A stretch of DNA of 21,484 nucleotides, from NCBI GenBank assembly GCA_008931825.1, contig QXVZ01030695.1, positions 1 through 21,484 of the forward strand. Direction: 5' to 3'. The position numbers and the translations under genes are program-made. Below are positions 10,527 through 20,277 of this stretch, piece by piece. Position 1 is the first letter of the stretch. The number at the start of each line of letters is the position of its first letter. This DNA comes from Phallusia fumigata. Its lineage: Eukaryota; Chordata; Ascidiacea; Phlebobranchia; Ascidiidae. The notes under the pieces are model-generated. The model was not told the DNA's origin. It was given only the letters and a program-made list of their open reading frames with translations, and ran no database searches.

Positions 10527-11343
10527 TTGTTTGAAGACAAGCAACCCCCAGGAAAACTAAGATTGTGTTTTTTTTACCAACATGCATTCATTCAGATAAT
10601 TCACGTGATAAGAAATCCCAAAGACCAGGCAGTTTCGTGGAGAAATTTTATCAAGGGCTTTCCCTACTCGAGGGGTGAGTTTTGGAAGCCATTGTGCCCC
10701 GACGACGAAAAAGAGTTTTATGACATTTACCTGGCAGGTATAATTCAATTAATGTTTCATGTCAGTAATAATACGATTCAATCATGACTTACCGCATCTT
10801 CGTAACAGGCAAACAACATGGTTTTGCGAAAGAAGGTGAGGGATATCTGGAATATCTCAAGGAATGGTATAAACACAAAGACGATGAAAACGTTTTGTTT
10901 CTCGTGTTCGAGGAAATAAAAAAGGTTTGATTTCGAGAAGCCTTTTTATTTTCTATGTGACATACTTTGTACATATCACGATGCCATTGCTTCACAAGTA
11001 AAATTCAATTAACCAGAACCCACGAAATGAAATCCAGAAGATAGCGGAGTTTATCGGAAAATCGTTGACAGATGAAGAGTTGGATCAGGTTGTGCAGAAA
11101 ACGTCCTTTGCATCGATGAAAAAGGAATCAGATAAATTGGGGATGAACAAGAAAGATGGAATCAACATGTTGAGAAAAGGTAGTATGAGTTCACAAATAG
11201 ACCAAGTGAGTGTTTCATTGGTTAGTTTCGCAGGAAATGTGGGAGGTTGGAAGAACCATTTAACCGTGGCACAATCGGAATTGATTGATCGAAAAGTGGA
11301 AAAAATACTTGGAGATACCGATATCCAATTTGTCTACGAATAA
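10527..11343 (+). CDS. Cytosolic sulfotransferase, copy 2: 3' part of the gene
   Basis: Clear exons are 10596-10737, 10809-10924, 11017-11179 and 11234-11343 (stop 11341-11343), all with GT-AG introns and consistent phases (1, 0, 1). They encode IIHVIRNPKDQAVSWRNF, EYLKEWYKHKDDENVLFLVF, NPRNEIQKIAEFIGKSL and GGWKNHLTVAQSEL. The R and S of VIRNPKDQAVS are the known 3'-phosphate (PAP) contacts of SULTs, and KNHLTVAQSE fits the K-x3-TV-x3-E dimer motif. Upstream, 10527-10562 reads LFEDKQPPGKLR, the expected end of the previous exon, in the same frame, but no usable GT donor separates it from 10596. The still earlier piece TFPVTDIN (10501-10524) is out of frame with it. The start, PAPS loop and catalytic histidine exon are not visible, so the gene is partial or decaying at its 5' side. 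In the RKG-x2-GxWK element the usual aspartate is glycine (GGWK). Confidence 0.85.
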
Positions 11344-12498
11344 GAAACTCGCTCATAAATAATTCATATTAACCTTCAGCCAATAGGTTTGCTCAACATG
11401 TTTCGATTTTCTTGGCGACTGTCGTTTTCTCACAATCGCTATTGTCATATAAACTGAAAGGTTTCCAGAAAAATGTATTTACTACATACAAGCTCTTTGG
11501 CATTTAAGTTTTGTAATTAAGCTTCGCGTTTGCACTACAACGTATTTACTAAACATGTAATGTATTTACTAAACATGCAATGTATTTACTGCATACTCTC
11601 TGACATTTTTGTTTCGTAGGTATAGGCTTCTCTTGTCCGTGACTGCGTGTTGTCAGGAAGTGTTTGCAAGATAAATCTTCAATGGGTAAATGCAAAAAAG
11701 TTGGTAGACACAGGGCACAAAACGTAAGGTTTAACGCATACGTTTTCGGCTTGGACGCCGTTGATTCTTGGGTGGCGTCGGTAGTTTCAGTAATGGCAGA
11801 TTCCTAGAAAAATCTCACTATATACACCCACAAAAAGAAAATCGAATTGTCTCGCATCAGTAACCAGATGAATTTGATACTTTTGAGCCGATGAGAAAAA
11901 AAGTAACACAAAAGTTGCCATTGAAAGTAGTTTTTACAGAGTTAAAGCTGTATGTTTGAGCAAACTTCGTGCGGTAAACTCATTGTTTCAACCATGAGTT
12001 TAAAACCAGAGTCGGACATTGGCGCCAACCCATGAAAAAAATTACAACGACATCACGAATACGGCGTGACCTCAAGATGGACAATTGTGGCGTTTGATTG
12101 ATATAAATAACGTTTGCTTTTTGCTTTAAGTATCTTGCATACGAATTTTCTAAAAAAACGACCAGGGCTCACTGAACAAAGTTAGGAAGTTTGAAAAACA
12201 GTGGCGCAAAGTAATACTATAAAAATTAGCAGCAGTAATGAAACAATAACGCGCAGTACAAAAAATTTCGACTTGGTAGGCAGATGACTTAAAAGTAGTT
12301 ACATAACACTACAAGGTCTGTAGGAGAAATGGTTTGGTAACGCAGTGCAAGAACATATACCAGAAAAAAGGCATTAAAACTTAACTCAAACACCGAGATA
12401 TATATTTGTACGCTTACAAATAAGACATAAGCCACTTTAAAACAAGTGTACACCAGCACGACAAGCAATACTAAACTCCCTTCGCAAAACTCCCACAT
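11344..12498. other. Intergenic region between convergent SULT and ABCG2-like genes
   Basis: SULT copy 2 (+) and the ABCG2-like gene (-) end facing each other here, so this stretch should hold both 3' UTRs. I see no coding sequence. No perfect AATAAA is placed close to either stop codon: ATAAATAA follows the SULT stop, and nothing clear is found on the minus strand below 12499. A short tandem repeat lies at 11541-11590. Confidence 0.5.
11541..11590. repeat. 20-bp tandem repeat, 2.5 copies
   Basis: The unit TGTATTTACTAAACATGCAA occurs at 11541-11560 (starting CG instead of TG, and with GT for GC), at 11561-11580, and as a half unit at 11581-11590. A related TGTATTTACTACATA lies nearby at about 11473. 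It is a simple local repeat in the intergenic stretch after the SULT copy 2 stop. Confidence 0.85.
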
Positions 12499-15400
12499 TT
12501 AAGTGCAAACTTTGGTGCGAATAAGTTGTATGTAAGTGAGTGTAAACATCCCGAGTGCAATAGAGCCGAGAGCAACCACGTTAAGCCAAAGATCCCAGTC
12601 GGTGATATTCGTGTCATTGTAGCCGAGACGTTGAACCAGAAATTCTTCACCAGGTACCTGGTAACTGTAGCGTGGAATAAACGTTAAAATCAGACTCAAG
12701 GTGGGGCTAAAATCGGACTTCCCTATCAGCGCTTTTTGCGCGATTTAACATTGACGATTTAAAAGCGAAAGCTTTTTCTGCGCGGTGTTTACTTATGTAT
12801 CTGTAAATCACAAAGCGACTGCAAAGTTGATGTAGAATTTCTTTTTAATCTCCAGTTCTTAAATTTTACAGTACATTTTACTCTGCAAGCGTAGTTTCTA
12901 TTGTTAAATTTCTCGTTTTGGGGCGTTTCTCCTACCACGCGGTGGTGCCATCGGGGTTGTTGGTTATGTTAAGGTCCGGAGCGTTGGCGAACTGAAGCAG
13001 TGACGACGTAAACTCGGTATCATTAAGGGAACCGCATTCCTGAAAGGTCTGAAATCTGAACTCATTTACACATAAACCCTGCGAAAATAAACAAACTTCA
13101 GTTTTGTAAATAAACGAGTCATCATAATGTCGGTGTAAGAGTGTAAGGGCAGAAATGTAATACACGCATGGCGTTTGGCTGTCAACGCTAGCGCAGACAT
13201 ATTCTTACTAAGCTGCTTGGGGTAAATTAAACATCAGTTGTTGTACATACAGATTGAGCTTCATTTTTGCAGTTTGATCTGTGAAAACTTTGGCAGATCT
13301 CGAAATACTTACGGAAAACGCGTACTGCGCCACGCTAAGATATTCGATCCACGCTAACCATGGCAGGACCGAATCAAGATTGAGTAAAAGACCAGCGAAG
13401 AGCTGAAAAACATCAACAACGACATTTGTTATGTAACAGCTAACAAAAGCCAAACAAATCCGATATCCCAGACCCGGGCATGTCTAATGTTTTTCCCGCG
13501 CTCAAAGGTCGAAACTCTTCCTGCCATGTCCGGTTCGGTTCTCGATTTATAAAAGCCGTGACTTGTAAGGGTAACCAGTTCAAAAAAAAATTTTACGGGA
13601 AACCGGCCAAAGTACATAAGCCACGTATAGCTCGGTGTTAAAGACAAGTAAAAGTTTTCTGGCCAATCCGTAGATTATAAAATAAAAAAAACACTTACGA
13701 TTGTAATTACAAAAGTTAGTGTGATGAAGATACTTGCAAGAGCGAATGTACTGAATGTTGCGGAGAAGAAGAGCGCTATTGATACGGCAGCATATCCGGT
13801 GANGTTTCTCCTACCACGCGGTGGTGCCATCGGGGTTGTTGGTAATGTTAAGGTCCTGAGCGTTGGCGAACTGAAGCAGTGACGACGTAAACTCGGTATC
13901 GTTAAGGAAACCGCATTCCTGAAAGGTCTGAAATCTGAACTCATTTACACATAAACCCTGCGAAAATAAACAAACTTCAGTTGGGTGAAAAACTAGTCAT
14001 TACAATGTCGGTGGTGTAAGGACAGAGATGTGATACACAAATAAAATTGTGTTGTTATCGCAAGACAAGAGAAAGGAAGGGTCCTCCTTGTGTAATCTTA
14101 ATTAAAAGTACCACTGGCGTTCGGCTGTCAACGCTAGTGCAGACTTAAGTTACTGGAGCAAATAAAACATCGGTTGTTGTAACTTACTTGCGAATTAAGT
14201 TGATTTTCGCAAATTTATCTGTTAAAAATTTAATCATAGCTCGAAATACTTACGGAAAACGCGTACTGCGCCACGCTAAGATATTCGATCCACGCTAACC
14301 ACGGCAGGACCGAATCAAGATTGAGTAAAAGACCAGCGAAGAGCTGAAAAACATCAACTACGTCATTTGTTGCGTAACAGCTTGAAGGCAAACATATCCG
14401 ATATCCCAGACCCGGGCATGCCTATTGTTTTTCCCTATCAAAGGTCGAGACCCGATCTTCCCGCCATGTGCGGTTCGGTTCTTGATTTATAAAAGCCGTG
14501 ACTTGTAAGGGTAACCAGTTCAAAAAATTTACAGGAAACCGGCCAAAGTACATAAGCCACGTATAGCTCGGTGTTAAGGACAAGTAAAAGTTTTCTGGTC
14601 AATCCTTAGATTATAAAATAAAAAAAACACTTACGATTGTAATTACAAAAGTTAGTGTGATGAAGATACTTGCAAGAGCGAATGTACTGAATGTTGCGGA
14701 GAAGAAGAGCGCTATTGATACGGCAGCATATCCGGTGAGCAAAACAAACAACACGAAAATAAAGCATGATTCAAGATCGGATTTCAAACCTGAGGTAAAA
14801 TAATATCTGACAAGATCATTTCCAAACATGTCGCTTTGCTCACGAGATTGTTTTGCAAACTAAGCAATGGACAACTTGTAATTCTCCAAAGCATTTTGAC
14901 TTCTTCACATACACATAAATCCACACGCTTTCATATACAATAAAACCCATAAACCTTTTTATCCAATATTTTATAACAGTAGATTACAATTACAACATTG
15001 ACAACTGTAGAGCAAAAAACGTCGACATCGTGGAACTGTGAACTTACCGACCATCCAGTAAGTGACGGAACAGAATACGAAGGGAGCTGTTGTCCGCATG
15101 AGTACGAGATCAGCAACAAGTTTGGAAAGGAAATAGGAGATGACTTTGTAATAACCGGAAACGTATTCGTGACTGCCAAATACGAATCGAGATATTTTCA
15201 GGAGAATAACGAACAACCTGTGATGTCACACTTACACAAAAGTGTCCCTGTCCTTCACGAAAACATCTATTGCGGTGATTGAGGTAGACAGTAGATTGAT
15301 GGTGATGAAAAACAGCACGCCGAACCTGAAACAACGATAAACACCGGATGTAATTACCACTGGACGTAAGGAATTAAAGCAGATAAGCTTGTACCGTAAA

Positions 15401-18400
15401 GGTCACTGGGTGTCGTGCGTTGTCAAAAATAGCATGGAAGATTGGATTACAACTTGTACATATTGTCTGTAGTTGCAACAACACGTCCTACCTGTTCTGA
15501 GTCCCTGTGGTAGCAGTGTCGTCAATTTGGTAATACAGAAGTCCGAACACGACACCAACAATGAGATTGAGGACAAGCTGCGAACATTAAAACACAAGCT
15601 CGTATAAACGTGGCGTGTACATATAATGTGCTCAAGTAGTTTTTACATTGAGCTGGTTTTAGTCAAGTTGTTTTCGGTTATTAACAGAAATTTTCCTGAA
15701 GCAAAAACTGCTGTACTTGTTGTCGTGAGATAAAGTCAGACAAATTTAGCTTCTGACAATTTTAGCGACAATGTAATGTGACGAGCATTTTCACTCACAT
15801 TTCCAACCGACGCAAACGGATTTCGAACTACGTTCTTAAAGTCTCTCCTTGCAAGTACGCCAAACTGGTACCAGAAGGGTGTCGCATACGCCTTGGCATC
15901 ATGGCCTGAAAGTTTTGGGTCTTTTTTACCCAAAACGTAGTAGACAAAAGTTAAAAATGTGTACCCACGTTGCCAAGTTTGCAAAAATTAGTTCATTTTA
16001 CTCGAAAGCTTTTGTTATTGGGGTCCCGGCGTTAACCGACCAAGTCATGTATATTAACCTTGGTTTTGTTTGAGAATTGCGGCGAGGTCAGTTTCGGTGG
16101 AAGACTTGATGTCGCTGTTCGAGAATTTTTCGGAAAGTTGTTCAGCTAAACTGGTCGTCTCTTCTTTCTTGATCTCGGCGATTCCTGATCCAATAATGCA
16201 AGGCAAAGAATTAACATGAAAACAGTATTAGGTTCGTGGCTAAGCAGATTTCTAAGTGAAAGGGATATATATTATACTTTGTAACGTGAAAAACTAAACG
16301 AAAAGTGGCATCCAAGGAATAAATTCAAGTGGATAAAATAGTGTTTAAATCAACACAAATACAAAATGTAAGCTAAAGAAAACACCAAATAGGAGTTTAT
16401 TATGCCAACGCATAATAAAGTAGAACAAACTTACCACCGCTAGCACTTGATGTTCCCAATGTGTGAACATTAGCTAAAAATTAACCAAAAATGTTTTTAG
16501 TGGGTAGAATTTTCAAAATACCGACGAATGAACAGAGCGTGATTTACAAACAAATCCCAGTGCTTACAGCAAAGCAAGTAAAGCCTTTTCCTCGAAATCT
16601 TGCATTTTTAAGTCAAATACATCGAGTTATGATACAACGAGTTATAAATTGGTTGGTACAACGCAAAGCCGAAACAGTTTTTCAGCGCAAAATAACCTAG
16701 ATTTAACATTGGTCAATGATTACACTTTTTCAAGGTGTCGTGCAGTATTTCTGCGTTCGGCGACGTGAAAACAATTAACCAATCACCTGGTGTCAAGATG
16801 ACACGTGACCATACCTGCGTTGTTGTCGTTGTTAGCGCTGGCGAGCGCAGTGGAATCGCCGTTGATGACGTCAAGAAAGAAATCAGCAGGGTTGTTGTTT
16901 TCGTCACACGCGTATCCTGCAAAAGACCAGTTGAAAATGATAAAAACGATGGTCTGTCTGATAGAAAAAAAAAAGAATATGTGTAGTAGACAATAAACAG
17001 TCACACTGAAAATGCGCCCAAACTGTTCACTTAAGCGTTTTCACATTTCTGAAACAAACAAACTATTTTTAAAACAGGCCTAATGGCTATTCATCCACAT
17101 ACCTATGCTTTCAAAATAAGGCAGTGTTTTGTCGTAAGGCCCGTGGTAAACTAGATGTCCCAGCGAAAGAAGGGTGAGTGAGTCAAACAGACGTAGGATT
17201 GAATATCGAGGCTGGTGGATGGAAAGGATAACCGTACGACCTCGATTCGCCAACCTGGGCACAACAGAAAGTTAGAGGAAGCAATGGCATTAGATCAACA
17301 GGTCGGTCGAGGTTTCCAAACTGCCTTCTATTCAGTGTTTAATATAAAAGTATAGAACGCTACAAACAGCTCCAACTCTTTTTAGAGCAGCTTCACCTGT
17401 TCGCCAGGAGTCCAAACTTAGAAGCGAGGACCTAGTGATAAGATTCCTGACATATACTTAAGCTGCAAAAAAGCGGTGTTTGCACAGATTTTGCACCTTT
17501 TTAGCAAGACCATTAATGCGTTTGCGGTGGAAGCGTCAAGGCCAGTGGTTGGTTCGTCGAGGAAGAGAACGGATGGGGAAGTGATGAGTTCCATGCCGAT
17601 CGACGCTCGCTTCTTCTCACCACCTGACACCCCTCTGATCAAATCGTTGCCAATCTGTGAAAGCAAATAAAGACAAATCACATGGGATGTAAAAACATGG
17701 CACATACATGATGTGATTTATCAGCCTCGAATAAACGTAAGTAAAAATGTATTCCAAGAAATTATCAAGACACGTGCAAATAAAATGCACAACAGAAGTG
17801 TAAGGGTGGTTTATACCAAAAAAGAAATTTTGCAATTCAACTTTATCACAACAAACAAAAAACAACAGCATGCTTCAGAATGCTTCTTAGCCGCTTTGCA
17901 ATCATCGTCCACTCTTCAGTTTCCGTAATTACTGTTCTCACGTTTAAATAACAAACAATTTTGTTTGGATTTTACAGACGTTATGAAGTAAATAATTGGC
18001 CCTGATGATTCAGTATCCTCGTAAGCTAGAAACAGATCTCGTACCCCTTAGGGGCACGGGTACCCCTTAGGGGCACGGGTACCCCTGGTTAATGACCCCT
18101 GTGTTAGTGTTCAATAATTATCACGTCAGACATTTGGCGCCCCCAGTGGTATGGTGTCGTAGCGTCGGTGTCGTGATTTGTGCTCATGTTCGGAAAGGTG
18201 ATCGATGCCCGGTGAGATACGTTGTACGACCGTTTGCTTTTATGAACTGTTTTTTACCATTTTAACAAAGATTGCAACTACCGATAACTCCAGGTCTGTA
18301 CCGAACTGAAAAGGCGTGTAAAAAACAATGATTTTGGGTACCTTGGTGTCAGCGCAACCAGTTAGGCCAAGATCGAACAATATCTCGTCAATCCGTTTGC

Positions 18401-20277
18401 TCTTTACATTGTTTGAGATTGAGCGTGGCAGGCGGAGATTGGCAGAAAACCACAAGTTTTCCCGAACACTCAAAGTTCCGACCACGATGTCATGCTGCAA
18501 AGCAATCTTGATTAGGAGATAGACACGTTTATTTGTTTGTGTAAAATTACTGACCTGGACAACATATCCACTAATGCGCTTAAAATTCAACGGTGGGGGA
18601 CTTCCATCGATCAAAACTAACCCAGACAATCCATCTGGATCTTTTCTTCCAGCGAGTATGTCCAAAAGCCTACGTATGTATATATTGAGATGGACTGAGT
18701 AAGTTTAGATGCATCTCGACCGATTCAAATCGTACAATAANAACAACAGCATGCTTCAGAATGCTTCTTAGCCGCTTTGCAATCATCGTCCACTCTTCAG
18801 TTTCCGTAATTACTGTTCTCACGTTTAAATAACAAACAATTTTGTTTGGATTTTACAGACGTTATGAAGTAAATAATTGGCCCTGATGATTCAGTATCCT
18901 CGTAAGCTAGAAACAGATCTCGTACCCCTTAGGGGCACGGGTACCCCTTAGGGGCACGGGTACCCCTGGTTAATGACCCCTGTGTTAGTGTTCAATAATT
19001 ATCACGTCAGACATTTGGCGCCCCCAGTGGTATGGTGTCGTAGCGTCGGTGTCGTGATTTGTGCTCATGTTCGGAAAGGTGATCGATGCCCGGTGAGATA
19101 CGTTGTACGACCGTTTGCTTTTATGAACTGTTTTTTACCATTTTAACAAAGATTGCAACTACCGATAACTCCAGGTCTGTACCGAACTGAAAAGGCGTGT
19201 AAAAAACAATGATTTTGGGTACCTTGGTGTCAGCGCAACCAGTTAGGCCAAGATCGAACAATATCTCGTCAATCCGTTTGCTCTTTACATTGTTTGAGAT
19301 TGAGCGTGGCAGGCGGAGATTGGCAGAAAACCACAAGTTTTCCCGAACACTCAAAGTTCCGACCACGATGTCATGCTGCAAAGCAATCTTGATTAGGAGA
19401 TAGACACGTTTATTTGTTTCTGTAAAATTACTGACCTGGACAACATATCCACTAATGCGCTTAAAATTCAACGGTGGGGGTCTTCCATCGATCAAAACTA
19501 ACCTAGACAATCCATCTGGATCTTTTCTTCCAGCGAGTATGTCCAAAAGCCTACATATGTATATGTTGAGATGGACTGAGTAAGTTTAGACGCATCTCGA
19601 CCGATTCAAATCGTACAATAATCCATTACATGTTTTTGAATTATATTTTAGATGGGCCATGCACATTGGCATATTCACGGTACCCGAACCTCTCTTTTGG
19701 ACAAGTTTCTAGATACATTTATAGAGTAAAAAACGAAAACCTAAAGCAAATTTTGCATTTCGTTAGTAACTTTGCAGTGGCATGTTGTCGGTGTCTTAAC
19801 TCCAGGTACCTATCGTTCTGTATCTCGCCACCATAATAGACACGTAATGTTTATTATACGTAAGTTACGCAACTAACTTTTTTCAACATGTAAATAAACT
19901 CGTTTCCAACTTTCTTGTGCCAAATAAGCAATCTTAACTTACGATGACTTTCCACTTCCAGTTGGACCCATGATGGCATTCAGTCCTGGTTTCATTATTC
20001 CACTATCAAAGCAAATCGAGTCGTCTTTTATATGATATTTCGTAAATATCGTATCTTTCTGAATGTAAACTTACCTGACATTACGCAAAACTTGTTTAGG
20101 ATTCGTTCTGAAACATCCACTTTTTTCGTTGACATTGTAGTTGATATTGTGGAAAGACATGACAGCGTTTGGTCTCTTAAACTTCTCACTTGATTCAATC
20201 TTCATAGATATAGTTGAAATATTGTCCGGGCTGCCATTTCGATCTTGCAACGGCATAACATGATTTGGCTTAACCAT
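12499..20277 (-). CDS. ABCG2: ABCG2-like half ABC transporter, complete, 17 coding exons
   Basis: Exons in gene order: 20277-20075, 20002-19943, 19550-19436, 19375-19223, 17654-17497, 17254-17103, 16916-16815, 16473-16435, 16184-16059, 15920-15799, 15577-15492, 15325-15236, 15172-15048, 14789-14635, 14343-14254 (or 13402-13313), 13078-12936 and 12664-12499. All junctions are GT-AG and in phase; the sum is 2085 nt, 694 residues (human 655). The NBD comes first: Walker A GPTGSGKS at 80-87, Q-loop Q126, signature VSGGE at 186-190, Walker [12 protein letters not shown] with D210 and E211, switch H243 in SIHQPR. Then a longer linker (about 315-370) and the six-helix membrane part, with the two-leucine plug GLL at 566-568. 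The last outer loop keeps the human C592/N596 pair as C607 and the sequon N611-D-T, adds N629-I-T, and has C640. ABCG2 works as a homodimer exporting amphipathic compounds, urate and porphyrins. The start at 20277 gives an N-terminus of family-like length, just after a good acceptor (AG 20284-20283). Confidence 0.95.
12925..13802. repeat. Direct repeat A, left copy (ABCG2-like exons 14 partial, 15, 16)
   Basis: This 878-bp block aligns with 13804-14738, with a single N (13803) between them. It carries exon 16 (12936-13078), exon 15 (13313-13402) and the 3' part of exon 14 (13699-13802, [12 protein letters not shown] to VITI), cut off by the N. Exons are nearly the same in both copies, while introns differ by many substitutions and indels. 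It is the copy that continues into the last exon at 12664-12499. The pattern suits two alleles placed in tandem by the assembly. Confidence 0.9.
13804..14738. repeat. Direct repeat A, right copy (ABCG2-like exons 14, 15, 16)
   Basis: This 935-bp block is the second copy of 12925-13802. It contains exon 16' (13815-13957), exon 15' (14254-14343) and the 3' part of the complete exon 14 (14635-14789). It is longer mainly because of an insertion at about 14036-14112. Exon 16' differs by two residues from exon 16: S609 becomes F (CGF for CGS) and P626 becomes Q. Using exon 16' and then exon 15 would break the frame, so only one copy of each exon can serve in one transcript. Confidence 0.9.
16435..16473 (-). 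CDS. ABCG2: 39-bp microexon of the ABCG2-like gene
   Basis: On the minus strand a TTTTTAG acceptor precedes CTAATGTTCACACATTGG and the exon ends GGTG before GTAAGT. It joins the preceding exon (16815, one base left over) and the next (16184) exactly in frame and encodes [14 protein letters not shown] across the joints. It lies in the linker between the nucleotide-binding and membrane parts, which is variable and poorly ordered in ABCG2. Because 39 is a multiple of three, skipping it would keep the frame, so alternative splicing is possible. Confidence 0.85.
18041..18086. repeat. 19-bp GC-rich palindromic tandem repeat, 2.4 copies (also 18922-18967)
   Basis: The unit GTACCCCTTAGGGGCACGG is present twice in full (18041-18059 and 18060-18078) and once in part (18079-18086). 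It contains the palindrome CCCCTTAGGGG, so each unit can form a small hairpin. It stands out by base composition from the AT-rich intron around it. The same array recurs at 18922-18967 because it lies within direct repeat B. Confidence 0.9.
18087..18175 (+). mobile_element. Possible LTR-retroelement remnant with a primer-binding-like TGGCGCC
   Basis: After the 19-bp array the plus strand reads TCACGTCAGACATTTGGCGC followed by CCCCAGTGG. TGGCGCC (18135-18141) a few bases after a CA end is the usual look of an LTR 3' end followed by a tRNA primer-binding site in Ty3-type elements. I see no left LTR end, no target duplication and no gag or pol coding. The call is weak, and chance is a fair alternative. 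The same stretch recurs 881 bases to the right because of direct repeat B. Confidence 0.15.
18742..19621. repeat. Direct repeat B, right copy (ABCG2-like exons 3 and 4)
   Basis: The second copy of the 880-bp block, containing exon 4 (19223-19375) and exon 3 (19436-19550). Exon 3 here has R104 (AGG) and R111 (AGA) in place of G and S. Exons 3 plus 4 sum to 268 nt, not a multiple of three, so splicing in both pairs would destroy the reading frame after the Walker A exon. Confidence 0.95.

Larger units (their letters stand above)
17861..18740. repeat. Direct repeat B, left copy (ABCG2-like exons 3 and 4)
   Basis: This 880-bp block is repeated at 18742-19621 with only a single N between the copies. 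It carries exon 4 (18342-18494, [15 protein letters not shown] onward) and exon 3 (18555-18669, [16 protein letters not shown] onward). I count six differences from the other copy, all between about 18529 and 18713; the first 668 bases look the same. Here exon 3 has G104 and S111; G104 matches human ABCG2. Confidence 0.95.

Noticed and set aside
13429..13647. Minus-strand open frame of 72 residues between ABCG2-like exons 14 and 15
   Set aside because: Exon 14 joins exon 15 directly in phase 0 and matches the family there; this is intron and is broken by indels in the other copy.
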